Shown here: positions 1 through 10,438 of the stretch, one piece after another
Position numbering within the stretch: the first letter of the stretch is position 1
Layout of the letters: each line of letters begins with the position of its first letter
From: Hyperoodon ampullatus
Lineage: Eukaryota; Chordata; Mammalia; Artiodactyla; Ziphiidae
NCBI GenBank assembly: GCA_949752795.1
Contig: CATKHW010000390.1
Coordinates: forward strand, 558,001-622,000
Length of the DNA stretch: 64,000 nucleotides
Direction of reading: 5' to 3'
The notes under the pieces: generated by a model
Database searches by the model: none
The model's input: only the letters and a program-made list of their open reading frames with translations
Told to the model about the DNA's origin: nothing
Translations under genes and position numbers: made by a program

Positions 1-166
1 CCATATTTCCCGCAGAGGAAAATATCTGACTAGTAAGAATCTTAAAACCTATGTATTGATATGTCTCCGTAAGGGAATCAAGTGTGTCTAGACTGGCATA
101 AACATGGCAGCGAGAATCAGCTCAAACCCACTATAAAAAGGAATTTCAAAAACAAAACAAAAAAAA

Positions 167-640
167 CTGGGAAATTCTTTACAATTCCTTCAGTGTCTCT
201 GATGAAAGCTGGAATGACCCTATCTACAACGACAGCTGGATGTGGCATAAGGAGGGACACTTGGGACTGAGAGGATTGGTGAGATTGGGTGAGCAAATGC
301 ACACCCTTTAAAGCAATAATGCATGGCACCCATTCCATGGGTCCGAACTCTCCAGGTTGAAGGGAATATTACTACAGCTATAACATGTGCTGGAAACCTA
401 GGGAACGGACACACTGTGAATACGAAAGGTTTCTAAAACTCAACGAATAATCCCACTCCTGGTGCTCCGGTTTGACTTTCCGTCTGCTTTACTATCAACC
501 TCCCAACTTGGAGAGACAGCCCCTTTAACCTCTTGGTTCGCACAGGTTGCCAATTTGGCAGAGGATGAAAGGGAAGAGGGAGAACCAATGAGAGAGTAGC
601 TGTTAGGCATTTGGACGGGCACATATCACTGTAATTTCCC
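167..640. other. Unassigned part of the unit (described in unit 1)
   Basis: About 470 bp between the A-rich tail remnant and the start of recognisable ORF2-like sequence. Frames of 60-66 codons on the minus strand recur here in every copy, but they overlap one another and show no domain I recognise. Weak resemblance to more upstream L1 ORF2 can be imagined (a motif like CCTAGAGAACGG near 397), which would make the whole unit one 5'-truncated L1. I cannot confirm that by eye. The equivalent stretch recurs in each unit. Confidence 0.5.
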
Positions 641-699
641 GGCAGGAAGAAGAATTAACCAAATTCTCAGCCACCCACCGGGAACCAGTATAGGTCCTG

Positions 700-939
700 A
701 GCCAAAATTTTGGACTTGCGGTCAGCTCACCAAAAACGAGTTGAAAAATGGAGCTCAGGGGCACAGCAATTCACAAACTGGCCGAGTAATAAAGGACAAC
801 TATCGTCCAAAAATCTGTTGAGGGAAGGCAACGAGGCGGACTTGAAAGCGAGGCAGAATAGCAGGAAACAGATTTCAAGAGGTACGTTGGAATCGCCTTT
901 AAAGCACAGGAAGAGGGGCACAACTTCGACAATGATGCA
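700..939 (+). mobile_element. L1 ORF2-like segment left of the palindrome (unit 1)
   Basis: The DNA from CCAAAATTTTGG (near 703) to ATGATGCAC (939) can be laid along L1 ORF2 upstream of its conserved MQI-K-TT segment. A CCAAAAT...AACTC-like start is followed by an AAAAATGG block near 744, then GCACAGGAAGAGGGGCACAAC near 903, which translates with H-x-K-R-x-x-T-S as in ORF2. Stops and frame changes make it non-coding. The match is by memory of L1 and is weaker than that of the part right of the palindrome. All 37 units carry the equivalent segment. Confidence 0.6.
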
Positions 940-1013
940 CTTGGCCAAAAAGGGCGTATGCGTTTTCTCCTGAATATATTCAGGAGAAAACGCATACGCC
1001 CTTTTTGGCCAAG
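940..1013. repeat. 74-bp perfect palindrome (unit 1)
   Basis: Two 37-bp arms with no spacer. The left arm runs from CTTGGCCAAAAAGGGCG to CTCCTGAATA and the right arm is its exact reverse complement; the centre is GAATATATTC. It could extrude as a cruciform, or fold as a hairpin if transcribed. It interrupts L1 ORF2-like sequence: the H-x-K-R part lies left of it and the MQI part starts 15 bp to its right. Every unit has an equivalent. Ten copies are perfect by eye (units 1-4, 12, 13, 16, 25, 29, 32); the rest carry a few mismatches. I do not recognise it as a known transposon. Confidence 0.95.
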
Positions 1014-1542
1014 CAAGCAAGCGGGCAATGCAAATCTGCACTACAAAGAAGTATCACTTCCCACCGTTCAAAAGGGACATCCACAAAATGTGTAAGAACA
1101 AGAAAGGCAAGACAGGCCCTGGAGAACAGGGAGCCTTTTTATGCTGATGGGCGGGATGTAAATTGCCAACTGCCTCTCTGGAGGAGTGCATTCTGTTCCC
1201 TAAAACAAGTAAAGAACAGAGCTACAGAGCCAAGGGCACTACCAGTCTAGGGAATATACCTTGGGAAAACTGAAAATCAATAAGACAGAGCCACCCCAAA
1301 ATTTAGGGCTGCACTGCATACAAGGACCTCAACTTGGATACACCTTAAGTATCCCAGAAAATATAAACATGGTTCAAAAAATTGTGGTACTTACGTACGA
1401 TGGAATATCCCTCAGCCATGAAATCAATGTCATAAGACCAGTAGCAGCAAAATGGGTGGATTCAGGTACGATGATTCTAAGTGAAATAAGTCACACAGAA
1501 AAAGAAACTTATCATAAGATATCACTTATGAAGATCCTGTAA
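1014..1542 (+). pseudogene. L1 ORF2 C-terminal remnant (unit 1)
   Basis: From ATGCAAATCTGCAC (1028) the translation begins MQICTTKKYHFPPV, close to the MQIKTT-RYHLTPV segment of L1 ORF2p. GGAGAACAGGGAGCC (1121) and GGGCGGGATGTAAATTG (1150) follow the L1 GEKGTLLH-WWD-KL region at DNA level. After at least one frame change, 1261-1542 gives a C-terminus with AAKWVDSGTMILSEIS and YHKISL, matching the ORF2p end, and TAA at the homologous position. The reverse transcriptase and endonuclease domains are absent, so this is a decayed tail with no activity expected. Of the 36 complete units, 27 keep this last frame open to the aligned stop, four read through it and five are disrupted. Confidence 0.85.
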
Positions 1543-1868
1543 ACATGGCTACACTTGAACTGAGTTAGGAAAGAGAACAGTGTCTCACATTTAGAAAACA
1601 CTCTTATACCTGCTTAAGGGGGAAGGAGAGGTGGGGTGATGCATAAAACCAGAGTTTGATATAAGCACAGGTACCGTTCTAAAAACCAACTATGGAATAG
1701 ACAAGACCTACACCGTCCTCAGTGAAAGGGACTCAAAACCCCATATTTCCCGCAGAGGAAAATATCTGACTAGTAAGAATCTTAAAACCTATATATTGAT
1801 ATGTCTCCGTAAGGGAATCAAGTGTGTCTAGACTGGCATAAACATGGGAGCGAGAATCAGCTCAAACC
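1543..1868 (+). mobile_element. L1 3' UTR-derived segment (units 1-2 junction)
   Basis: Follows the ORF2 stop. TGTCTCACATTTAGAAAAC (1580) followed by AAGGGGGAAGGAGAGGTGGGG (1616) matches the L1 3' UTR pattern of an ACAGA/AGAAAAC stretch and then a purine-rich GGGGGAAGG-GGTGGGG block. AATCTTAAAACCTAT (1780) fits the later ATAACCTAT part. The type is the one I know from artiodactyls and whales. It runs across the chosen unit boundary because the unit phase is arbitrary. Present in every copy. Confidence 0.8.
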
Positions 1869-3479
1869 CACTATAAAAAGGAATTTCAAAAACAAAACAA
1901 AAAAACTGGGAAATTCTTTACAATTCCTTCAGGGTCTCTGATGAAATCTGGAATGACCCTATCTACAACGACAGCTGGATGTGGCATAAGGAGGGACACT
2001 TGGGACTGAGACGATTGGTGAGATTGGGTGAGCAAATGCAGACCCTTTAAAGCAATAATGCATGGCACCCATTCCATGGGTCTGAACTCTCCAGGTTGAA
2101 GGGAATATTACTACAGCTATAACATTTGAAGGAAACCTAGAGAACGGACACACTGTGAATACGAAAGGTATCTAAAACTCAACGCATAGTCCCTCTCCTG
2201 GTGCTCCGGTTTGACTTTCCGTCTGCTTTACTATCAACCTCCCAACTTGGAGAGACAGCCCCTTTAACCTCTTGGTTCGCACAGGTTGCCAATTTGGCAG
2301 AGGATGAAAGGGAAGAGGGAGAACCAATGAGAGAGTAGCTGTTAGGCATTTGGACAGGCACATATCACTGTAATTTCCCGGCAGGAAGAAGAATTAACCA
2401 AATTCTCAGCCACCCACCGGGAACCAGTATAGGTCCTGAGCCAAAATTTTGGACTTGCGGTCAGCTCACCAAAAACGAGTTGAAAAATGGAGCTCAGGGG
2501 CACAGCAATTCACAAACTGGCCGAGTAATAAAGGACAACTATCGTCCAAAAATCTGTTGAGGGAAGGCAACGAGGCGGACTTGAAAGCGAGGCAGAATAG
2601 CAGGAAACAGATTTCAAGAGGTACGTTGGAATCGCCTTTAAAGCACAGGAAGAGGGGCACAACTTCGACAATGATGCACTTGGCCAAAAAGGGCGTATGC
2701 GTTTTCTCCTGAATATATTCAGGAGAAAACGCATACGCCCTTTTTGGCCAAGCAAGCAAGCGGGCAATGCAAATCTGCACTACAAAGAAGTATCACTTCC
2801 CACCGTTCAAAAGGGACATCCACAAAATGTGTAAGAACAAGAAAGGCAAGACAGGCCCTGGAGAACAGGGAGCCTTGTTATGCTGATGGGCGGGATGTAA
2901 ATTGCCAACTGCCTCTCTGGAGGAGTGCATTCTGTTCCCTAAAACAAGTAAAGAACAGAGCTACAGAGCCAAGGGCACTACCAGTCTAGGGAATATACCT
3001 TGGGAAAACTGAAAATCAATAAGACAGAGCCACCCCAAAATTTAGGGCTGCACTGCATACAAGGACCTCAACTTGGATACACCTTAAGTATCCCAGAAAA
3101 TATAAACATGGTTCAAAAAATTGTGGTACTTACGTACGATGGAATATCCCTCAGCCATGAAATCAATGTCATAAGACCAGTAGCAGCAAAATGGGTGGAT
3201 TCAGGTACGATGATTCTAAGTGAAATAAGTCACACAGAAAAAGAAACTTATCATAAGATATCACTTATGAAGATCCTGTAAACATGGCTACACTTGAACT
3301 GAGTTAGGAAAGAGAACAGTGTCTCACATTTAGAAAACACTCTTATACCTGCTTAAGGGGGAAGGAGAGGTGGGGTGATGCATAAAACCAGAGTTTGATA
3401 TAAGCACAGGTACCGTTCCAAAAACCAACTATGGAATAGACAAGACCTACACCGTCCTCAGTGAAAGGGACTCAAAACC
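1741..3479 (+). repeat. Satellite unit 2 (young type)
   Basis: Complete 1,739-bp unit. Perfect palindrome at 2679-2752; ORF2-tail frame 3000-3281 intact. It shares AACATGGGAG near 1843 and CATTTGAAGG near 2123 with unit 3, so the two are sister copies. Its second half is almost identical to unit 1. Confidence 0.96.
1872..1905 (+). mobile_element. Decayed L1 polyadenylation signal and A-tail (unit 2)
   Basis: TATAAA at 1872-1877 sits where L1 has its AATAAA signal. It is followed by an A-rich run broken by C residues (1888-1905), the relic of the poly(A) tail. The unit junction lies after it: sequence on its right is no longer L1 3' end. Copy-to-copy differences in A number (six in units 10 and 13, eight in unit 1, nine in unit 26) fit slippage. 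The TATAAA also resembles a TATA box, but nothing shows promoter use. Confidence 0.7.
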
Positions 3480-5224
3480 CCATATTTCCCGCAGAGGAAA
3501 ATATCTGACTAGTAAGAATCTTAAAACCTATGTATTGATATGTCTCCGTAAGGGAATCAAGTGTGTCTAGACTGGCATAAACATGGGAGTGAGAATCAGC
3601 TCAAACCCACTATAAAAAGGAATTTCAAAAACAAAACAAAAAAACTGGGAAATTCTTTAAAATTCCTTCAGGGTCTCTGATGAAATCTGGAATGACCCTA
3701 TCTACAACGACAGCTGGATGTGGCATAAGGAGGGACACTTGGGACTGAGACGATTGGTGAGATTGGGTGAGCAAATGCAGACCCTTTAAAGCAATAATGC
3801 ATGGCACCCATTCCATGGGTCCGAACTCTCCAGGTTGAAGGGAATATTACTACAGCTATAACATTTGAAGGAAACCTAGAGAACGGACACACTGTGAATA
3901 CGAAAGGTTTCTAAAACTCAACGCATAGTCCCTCTCCTGGTGCTCCGGTTTGACTTTCCGTCTGCTTTACTATCAACCTCCCAACTTGGAGAGACAGCCC
4001 CTTTAACCTCTTGGTTCGCACAGGTTGCCAATTTGGCAGAGGATGAAAGGGAAGAGGGAGAACCAATGAGAGAGTAGCTGTTAGGCATTTGGACGGGCAC
4101 ATATCACTGTAATTTCCCGGCAGGAAGAAGAATTAACCAAATTCTCAGCCACCCACCCGGAACCAGTATAGGTCCTGAACCAAAATTTTGGACTTGCGGT
4201 CAGCTCACCAAAAACGAGTTGAAAAATGGAGCTCAGGGGCACAGCAATTCACAAACTGGCCGAGTAATAAAGGACAACTATCGTCCAAAAATCTGTTGAG
4301 GGAAGGGAACGAGGCGGACTTGAAAGCGAGGCAGAATAGCAGGAAACAGATTTCAAGAGGTACGTTGGAATCGCCTTTAAAGCACAGGAAGAGGGGCACA
4401 ACTTCGACAATGATGCACTTGGCCAAAAAGGGCGTATGCGTTTTCTCCTGAATATATTCAGGAGAAAACGCATACGCCCTTTTTGGCCAAGCAAGCAAGC
4501 GCAAGCGGGCAATGCAAATATGCACTACAAAGAAGTATCACTTCCCACCGGTCAAAGGGGACATCCACAAAATGTGTAACAAAAAGAAAGGCAAGACAGG
4601 CCCTGGAGAACAGGGAGCCTTGTTATGCTGATGGGCGGGATGTAAATTCCCAACTGCCTCTCTGGAGGAGTGCATTCTGTTCCCTAAAACAAGTAAAGAA
4701 CAGAGCTACAGAGCCAAGGGCACTACCAGTCTAGGGAATATACCTTGGGAAAACTGAAAATCAATAAGACAGAGCCACCCCAAAATTTAGGGCTGCACTG
4801 CATACAAGGACCTCAACTTGGATACACCTTAAGTATCCCAGAAAATATAAACATGTTTCAAAAAATTTTGGTACTTACGTACGATGGAATATCCCTCAGC
4901 CATGAAATCAATGTCATAAGACCAGTAGCAGCAAAATGGGTGGATTCAGGTACGATGATTCTAAGTGAAATAAGTCACACAGAAAAAGAAACTTATCATA
5001 AGATATCACTTATGAAGATCCTGTAAACATGGCTACACTTGAACTGTGTTAGGAAAGAGAACAGTGTCTCACATTTAGAAAACACTCTTATACCTGCTTA
5101 AGGGGGAAGGAGAGGTGGGGTGATGCATAAAACCAGAGTTTGATATAAGCACAGGTACCGTTCCAAAAACCAACTATGGAATAGACAAGACCTATACCTT
5201 CCTCAGTGAAAGGAACTCAAAACC
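3480..5224 (+). repeat. Satellite unit 3 (young type, 6-bp gain)
   Basis: Complete unit, the longest in the window at 1,745 bp. The extra six bases are a repeated GCAAGC just right of the palindrome (around 4492-4507), a slippage-type gain at a GCAAGCAAGC run. Palindrome 4418-4491 is perfect; ORF2-tail frame 4745-5026 is intact. Confidence 0.96.
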
Positions 5225-6963
5225 CCATATTTCCCGCAGAGGAAAATATCTGACTAGTAAGAATCTTAAAACCTATGTATTGATATGTCTCCGTAAGGGA
5301 ATCAAGTGTGTCTAGACTGGCATAAACATGGCAGCGAGAATCAGCTCAAACCCACTATAAAAAGGAATTTCAAAAACAAAACAAAAAAACTGGGAAATTC
5401 TTTACAATTCCTTCAGGGTCTCTGATGAAAGCTGGAATGACCCTATCTACAACGACAGCTGGATGTGGCATAAGGAGGGACACTTGGGACTGAGACGATT
5501 GGTGAGATTGGGTGAGCAAATGCAGACCCTTTAAAGCAATAATGCATGGCACCCATTCCATGGGTCCGAACTCTCCAGGTTGAAGGGAATATTACTACAG
5601 CTATAACATGTGCGGGAAACCTAGAGAACGGACACACTGTGAATATGAAAGTGTTCTAAAACTCAACGAATAAACCCTCTCCTGGTGCTCCGGATTGACT
5701 TTCCGTCTGCTTTACTATCAACCTCCCAACTTGGAGAGACAGCCCCTTTAACCTCTTGGTTCGCACAGGTTGCCAATTTGGCAGAGGATGAAAGGGAAGA
5801 GGGAAAACCAATGAGAGAGTAGCTGTTAGGCATTTGGACGGGCACATATCACTGTAATTTCCCGGCAGGAAGAAGAATTAACCAAATTCTCAGCCACCCA
5901 CCGGGAACCAGTATAGGTCCTGAACCAAAATTTTGGACTTGCGGTCAGCTCACCAAAAACGAGTTGAAAAATGGAGCTCAGGGGCACAGCAATTCACAAA
6001 CTGGCCGAGTAATAAAGGACAACTATCGTCCAAAAATCTGTTGAGGGAAGGCAACGAGGCGGACTTGAAAGCGAGGCAGAATAGCAGGAAACAGATTTCA
6101 AGAGGTACGTTGGAATCGCCTTTAAAGCACAGGAAGAGGGGCACAACTTCGACAATGATGCACTTGGCCAAAAAGGGCGTATGCGTTTTCTCCTGAATAT
6201 ATTCAGGAGAAAACGCATACGCCCTTTTTGGCCAAGCAAGCAAGCGGGCAATGCAAATCTGCACTACAAAGAAGTATCACTTCCCACCGGTCAAAAGGGA
6301 CATCCACAAAATGTGTAAGAACAAGAAAGGCAAGACAGGCCCTGGAGAACAGGGAGCCTTGTTATGCTGATGGGCGGGATGTAAATTGCCAACTGCCTCT
6401 CTGGAGGAGTGCATTCTGTTCCCTACAACAAGTAAAGAACAGAGCTACAGAGCCAAGGGCACTACCAGTCTAGGGAATATACCTTGGGAAAACTGAAAAT
6501 CAATAAGACAGAGCCACCCCAAAATTTAGGGCTGCACTGCATACAAGGACCTCAACTTGGATACACCTTAAGTATCCCAGAAAATATAAACATGGTTCAA
6601 AAACTTGTGGTACTTACGTACGATGGAATATCCCTCAGCCATGAAATCAATGTCATAAGACCAGTAGCAGCAAAATGGGTGGATTCAGGTACGATGATTC
6701 TAAGTGAAATAAGTCACACAGAAAAAGAAACTTATCATAAGATATCACTTATGAAGATCCTGTAAACATGGCTACACTTGAACTGAGTTAGGAAAGAGAA
6801 CAGTGTCTCACATTTAGAAAACACTCTTATACCTGCTTAAGGGGGAAGGAGAGGTGGGGTAATGCATAAAACCAGAGTTTGATATAAGCACAGGTACCGT
6901 TCCAAAAACCAACTATGGAATAGACAAGACCTACACCGTCCTCAGTGAAAGGGACTCAAAACC
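5225..6963 (+). repeat. Satellite unit 4 (young type)
   Basis: Complete 1,739-bp unit. Perfect palindrome 6163-6236; ORF2-tail frame 6484-6765 intact. Small private changes include CCGGATTGAC near 5690 and CTACAACAAG near 6423. Confidence 0.96.
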
Positions 6964-8700
6964 CCATATTTCCCGCAGAGGAAAATATCTGACTAGTAAG
7001 AATCTTAAAACCTATGTATAGATATGTCTCCGTAAGGGAATCAAGTGTGTCTAGACTGGCATAAACATGGCAGCGAGAATCAGCTCAAACCCACTATAAA
7101 AAGGAATTTCAAAAACAAAACAAAAAAACTGGGAAATTCTTTACAATTCCTACAGGGTCTCTGATGAAAGCTGGAATGACCCTATCTACAATGACAGCTG
7201 GATGTGGCATAAGGAGGGACACTTGGGACTGAGACGATTGGTGAGATTGGGTGAGCAAATGCACACCCTTTAAAGCAATAATGCATGGCACCCATTCCAT
7301 GGGTCCGAACTCTCCAGGTTGAAGGGAATATTACTACAGCTATAACATGTGCGGGAAACCTAGAGAACGGACACACTGTGAATACGAAAGGTTTCTAAAA
7401 CTCAACGAATAGTCCCTCTCCTGGTGCTCCGGTTTGACTTTCCGTCTGCTTTACTATCAACCTCCCAACTTGGAGAGACAGCCCCTTTAAGCTCTTGGTT
7501 CGCACAGGTTGCCAATTTGGCAGAGCTTGAAAGGGAAGAGGGAGAACCAATGAGAGAGTAGCTGTTAGGCATTTGGACGGGCACATATCACTGTAATTTC
7601 CTGGCAGGAAGAAGAATTAACCAAATTCTCAGCCACCCACCGGGAACCAGTATAGGTCCTGAACCAAAATTTTGGACTTGCGGTCAGCTCTCCAAAAACG
7701 AGTTGAAAAATGGAGCTCAGGGACACAGCAATTCACAAACTGGCCGAGTAATAAAGGACACCTATCGTCCAAAAATCTGTTGACGGAAGGCAACGAGGTG
7801 GACTTGAAAGCGAGGCAGAATAGCAGGAAACAGATTTCAAGAGGTACGTTGGAATCGCCTTTAAAGCACAGGAAGAGGGGCACAACTTCGACAATGATGC
7901 ACTTGGCCAAAAGGGCGTATGCGTTTTCTCCTGAATATATTCAGGAGAAAACGCATACGCCCTTTTTGGCCAAACAAGCAAGCGGGCAATGCAAATCTGC
8001 ACTACAAAGAAGTATCACTTCCCACCGGTCAAAAGGGACATCCACAAAATGTGTAAGAACCAGAAAGGCAAGACAGGCCCTGGAGAACAGGGAGCCTTGT
8101 TATGCTGATGGGCGGGATGTAAATTGCCAACTGCCTCTCTGGAGGAGTGCATTCTGTTCCCTAAAACAAGTAAAGAACAGAGCTACAGAGCCAAGGGCAC
8201 TACCAGTCTAGGGAATATACCTTGGGAAAACTGAAAATCAATAAGACAGAACCACCCCAAAATTTAGGGCTGCACTGCATACAAGGACCTCAACTTGGAT
8301 ACACCTTAAGTATCCCAGAAAATATAAACATGGTTCAAAAAATTGTGGTACTTACGTACGATGGAATATCCCTCAGCCATGAAATCAATGTCATAAGACC
8401 AGTAGCAGCAAAATGGGTGGATTCAGGTACGATGATTCTAAGTGAAATAAGTCAGAGAGAAAAGAAACTTATCATAAAATATCACTTATGAAGATCCAGT
8501 AAACATGGCTACAATTGAACAGAGTTATGAAAGAGAACAGTGACTCATATTTAGAAAACACTCTTATGCCTGCTTAAGGGGGAAGGAGAGGTGGGGTGAT
8601 GCATAAAACCAGAGTTTGATATAAGCACAGGTACCGTTCCAAAAACCAACTATGGAATAGACAAGGCCTACACCTTCCTCAGTGAAAGGTACTCAAAACA
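6964..8700 (+). repeat. Satellite unit 5 (young-to-old junction)
   Basis: Complete 1,737-bp unit. Up to about 8440 it carries young-type bases (CACTACCAG, ATAAACATGG); beyond that it is old type and unusually divergent. The left palindrome arm (7902-7974) has lost one A of its five-A run. That loss joins two frames into an accidental 179-codon frame at 7672-8211. A one-base loss near 8460 shifts the ORF2-tail frame before its stop. Confidence 0.95.
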
Positions 8701-10438
8701 CCATATTTCCAACAGAGGAATATATCTGACTAGTAAGAATCTTAAAACCTATGTATTGATATGTCTCCGTAAGGGAATCAAGTGTGTCTAGACTGGCATA
8801 AACATGGCAGCGAGAATCAGCTCAAACCCACTATAAAAAGGAATTTCAAAAACAAAACAAAAAAACTGGGAAATTCTTTACAATTCCTTCAGGGTCTCTG
8901 ATGAAACCTGGAATGACCCTATATACAACGACAGCTAAATGTGGCATAAGGCTGGACACTTGCGACTGGGAGGATTGGTGAGATTGGGTGAGCAAATGCA
9001 GACTCTTTAAAGCAATAATGCATGGCACCCATTCCTTGGGTCCCAACTCTCCAGGTTGAAGGGGATATTACTACAGTTATAACATGAACGGGAAACCTAG
9101 AGAACGGACACACAGTGAATACGAAAGGTTTCTAAAACTCAACGAATAGTCCCTCTCCTGGTGCTCCGGGTTGACTTTCCATCTGCTTTGCTATCAATCT
9201 CCCAACTTGGAGAGACAGCCCCTTTAACCTCCTGGTTCGCACTGGTTTCCAATTTGGCAGAGGATGAAAGGGAAGAGGGAGAACCAATGAGAGAGTAGCT
9301 GTTAGGCATTTGGACGGGCATATATCACTGTAATTTCCCGGCAGGAAGAAGAATTAACCAAAGTCTCAGCCACCCTCCGGGAACAAGTATAGGTCCTGAG
9401 CCAAAATTTTGGACTTGCGGTCAGCTCACCAAAAACGAGTTGAAAAATGGAGCTCAGGGGCACAGCAATTCACAAACTTGCCGAGTAATAAAGGACAACT
9501 ATCGTCCAAAAATCTGTTGAGGGAAGGCAACGAGGCGGACTTGAAAGCGAGGCAGAATAGCAGAAACAGATTTCAAGAGGTACGTTGGAATCGCCTTTAA
9601 AGCACAGGAAGAGGGGCACAACTTCGACAATGATGCACTTGGCCAAAAAGGGCGTATGTGTTTTCTCCTGAATATATTCAGCAGAAAATGCATACGCCCT
9701 TTTTGGCCAAGCAAGCAAGCAGGCAATGCAAATCTGCACAACAAAGAAGTATCACTTCCCACCGGTCAAAAGGGACATCCACAAAATGTGTAAAAACCAG
9801 CAAGGCAAGACAGGCCCTGGAGAACAGGGAGCCTTGTTATGCTGATGGGCGGGATGTAAATTGCCAACTGCCTCTCTGGAGGAGTGCATTGTGTTCCCTA
9901 AAGCAAGTAAAGAACAGAGCTACAGAGCCAAGGGCACTTCCAGTCTAGGGAATATACCTTGGGAAAACTGAAAATCAATAAGACAGAGCCACCCCAAAAT
10001 TTAGGGCTGCACTGCTTACAAGGACCTCAACTTGAGTACACCTTAAATATCCCAGGAAATATAAAAATGGTTCAAAAAATTGTGGTACTTACGTACGATG
10101 GAATATCCCTCAGCCATGAAATCAATGTCATAAGACCAGTAGCAGCAAAATGGGTGGATTCAGGTACGATGATTCTAAGTGAAATAAGTCACACAGAAAA
10201 AGAAACTTATCATAAGATATCACTTATGAAGATCCTGTAAACATGGCTACACTTGAACTGAGTTAGGAAAGAGAACAGTGTCTCACATATAGAAAACATT
10301 CATATGCCTGTTTAAGGGGGAAGGAGAGGTGGGGTGATGCATAAAACCAGAGTTTGATATAAGCACAGGTACCGTTCCAAAAACCAACTCTGGAATAGAC
10401 AAGACCTACACCTTCCTCAGTGAAAGGGACTCAAAACC
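8701..10438 (+). repeat. Satellite unit 6 (old type)
   Basis: Complete 1,738-bp unit and the first wholly old-type copy (GAGGAATATATC near 8715, CATTGTGTTCCC near 9888). One base is missing from the AGCAGGAAACAG motif near 9561. The palindrome (9638-9711) has three mismatched pairs, two of them CpG-to-TpG-type changes. ORF2-tail frame 9959-10240 is intact. Confidence 0.95.

Larger units (their letters stand above)
1..1740 (+). repeat. Satellite unit 1 (young type)
   Basis: Complete 1,740-bp unit, in the phase that starts CCATATTTCC. The A-rich tail remnant at 148-166 has an eight-A run, one more than in most copies. The palindrome at 940-1013 is perfect. The ORF2-tail frame is open from 1261 to the aligned stop at 1540-1542. 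It carries the diagnostic bases of the first block: GAGGAAAATATC near 15, CATTCTGTTCCC near 1189, CACTACCAG near 1237 and ATAAACATGG near 1361. Private changes sit near 446-456. Confidence 0.96.

Noticed and set aside
132..137. TATA box starting a transcript
   Set aside because: TATAAA sits where the L1 polyadenylation signal belongs, just before the A-rich tail, so decay from AATAAA is the better explanation.
788..793. AATAAA polyadenylation signal
   Set aside because: It is an isolated hexamer within ORF2-like sequence with no downstream GT-rich element evident; chance occurrence is likely.
940..1013. Known palindromic transposon (MADE1 or similar MITE) or a terminator
   Set aside because: The arm ends do not match the termini I know, no TA target duplication flanks it, and terminators of the bacterial type do not apply to a mammalian satellite.
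1..1740. CENP-B box (centromere protein B site)
   Set aside because: I looked for TTCG followed at the right spacing by A and CGGG on both strands of unit 1 and found none, so a centromeric role is not supported by this motif.
7672..8211. 179-codon + strand frame in unit 5
   Set aside because: It exists only because one A was lost in the palindrome arm; other units have stops in this path. It crosses the palindrome and L1-like DNA and has no domain of its own.
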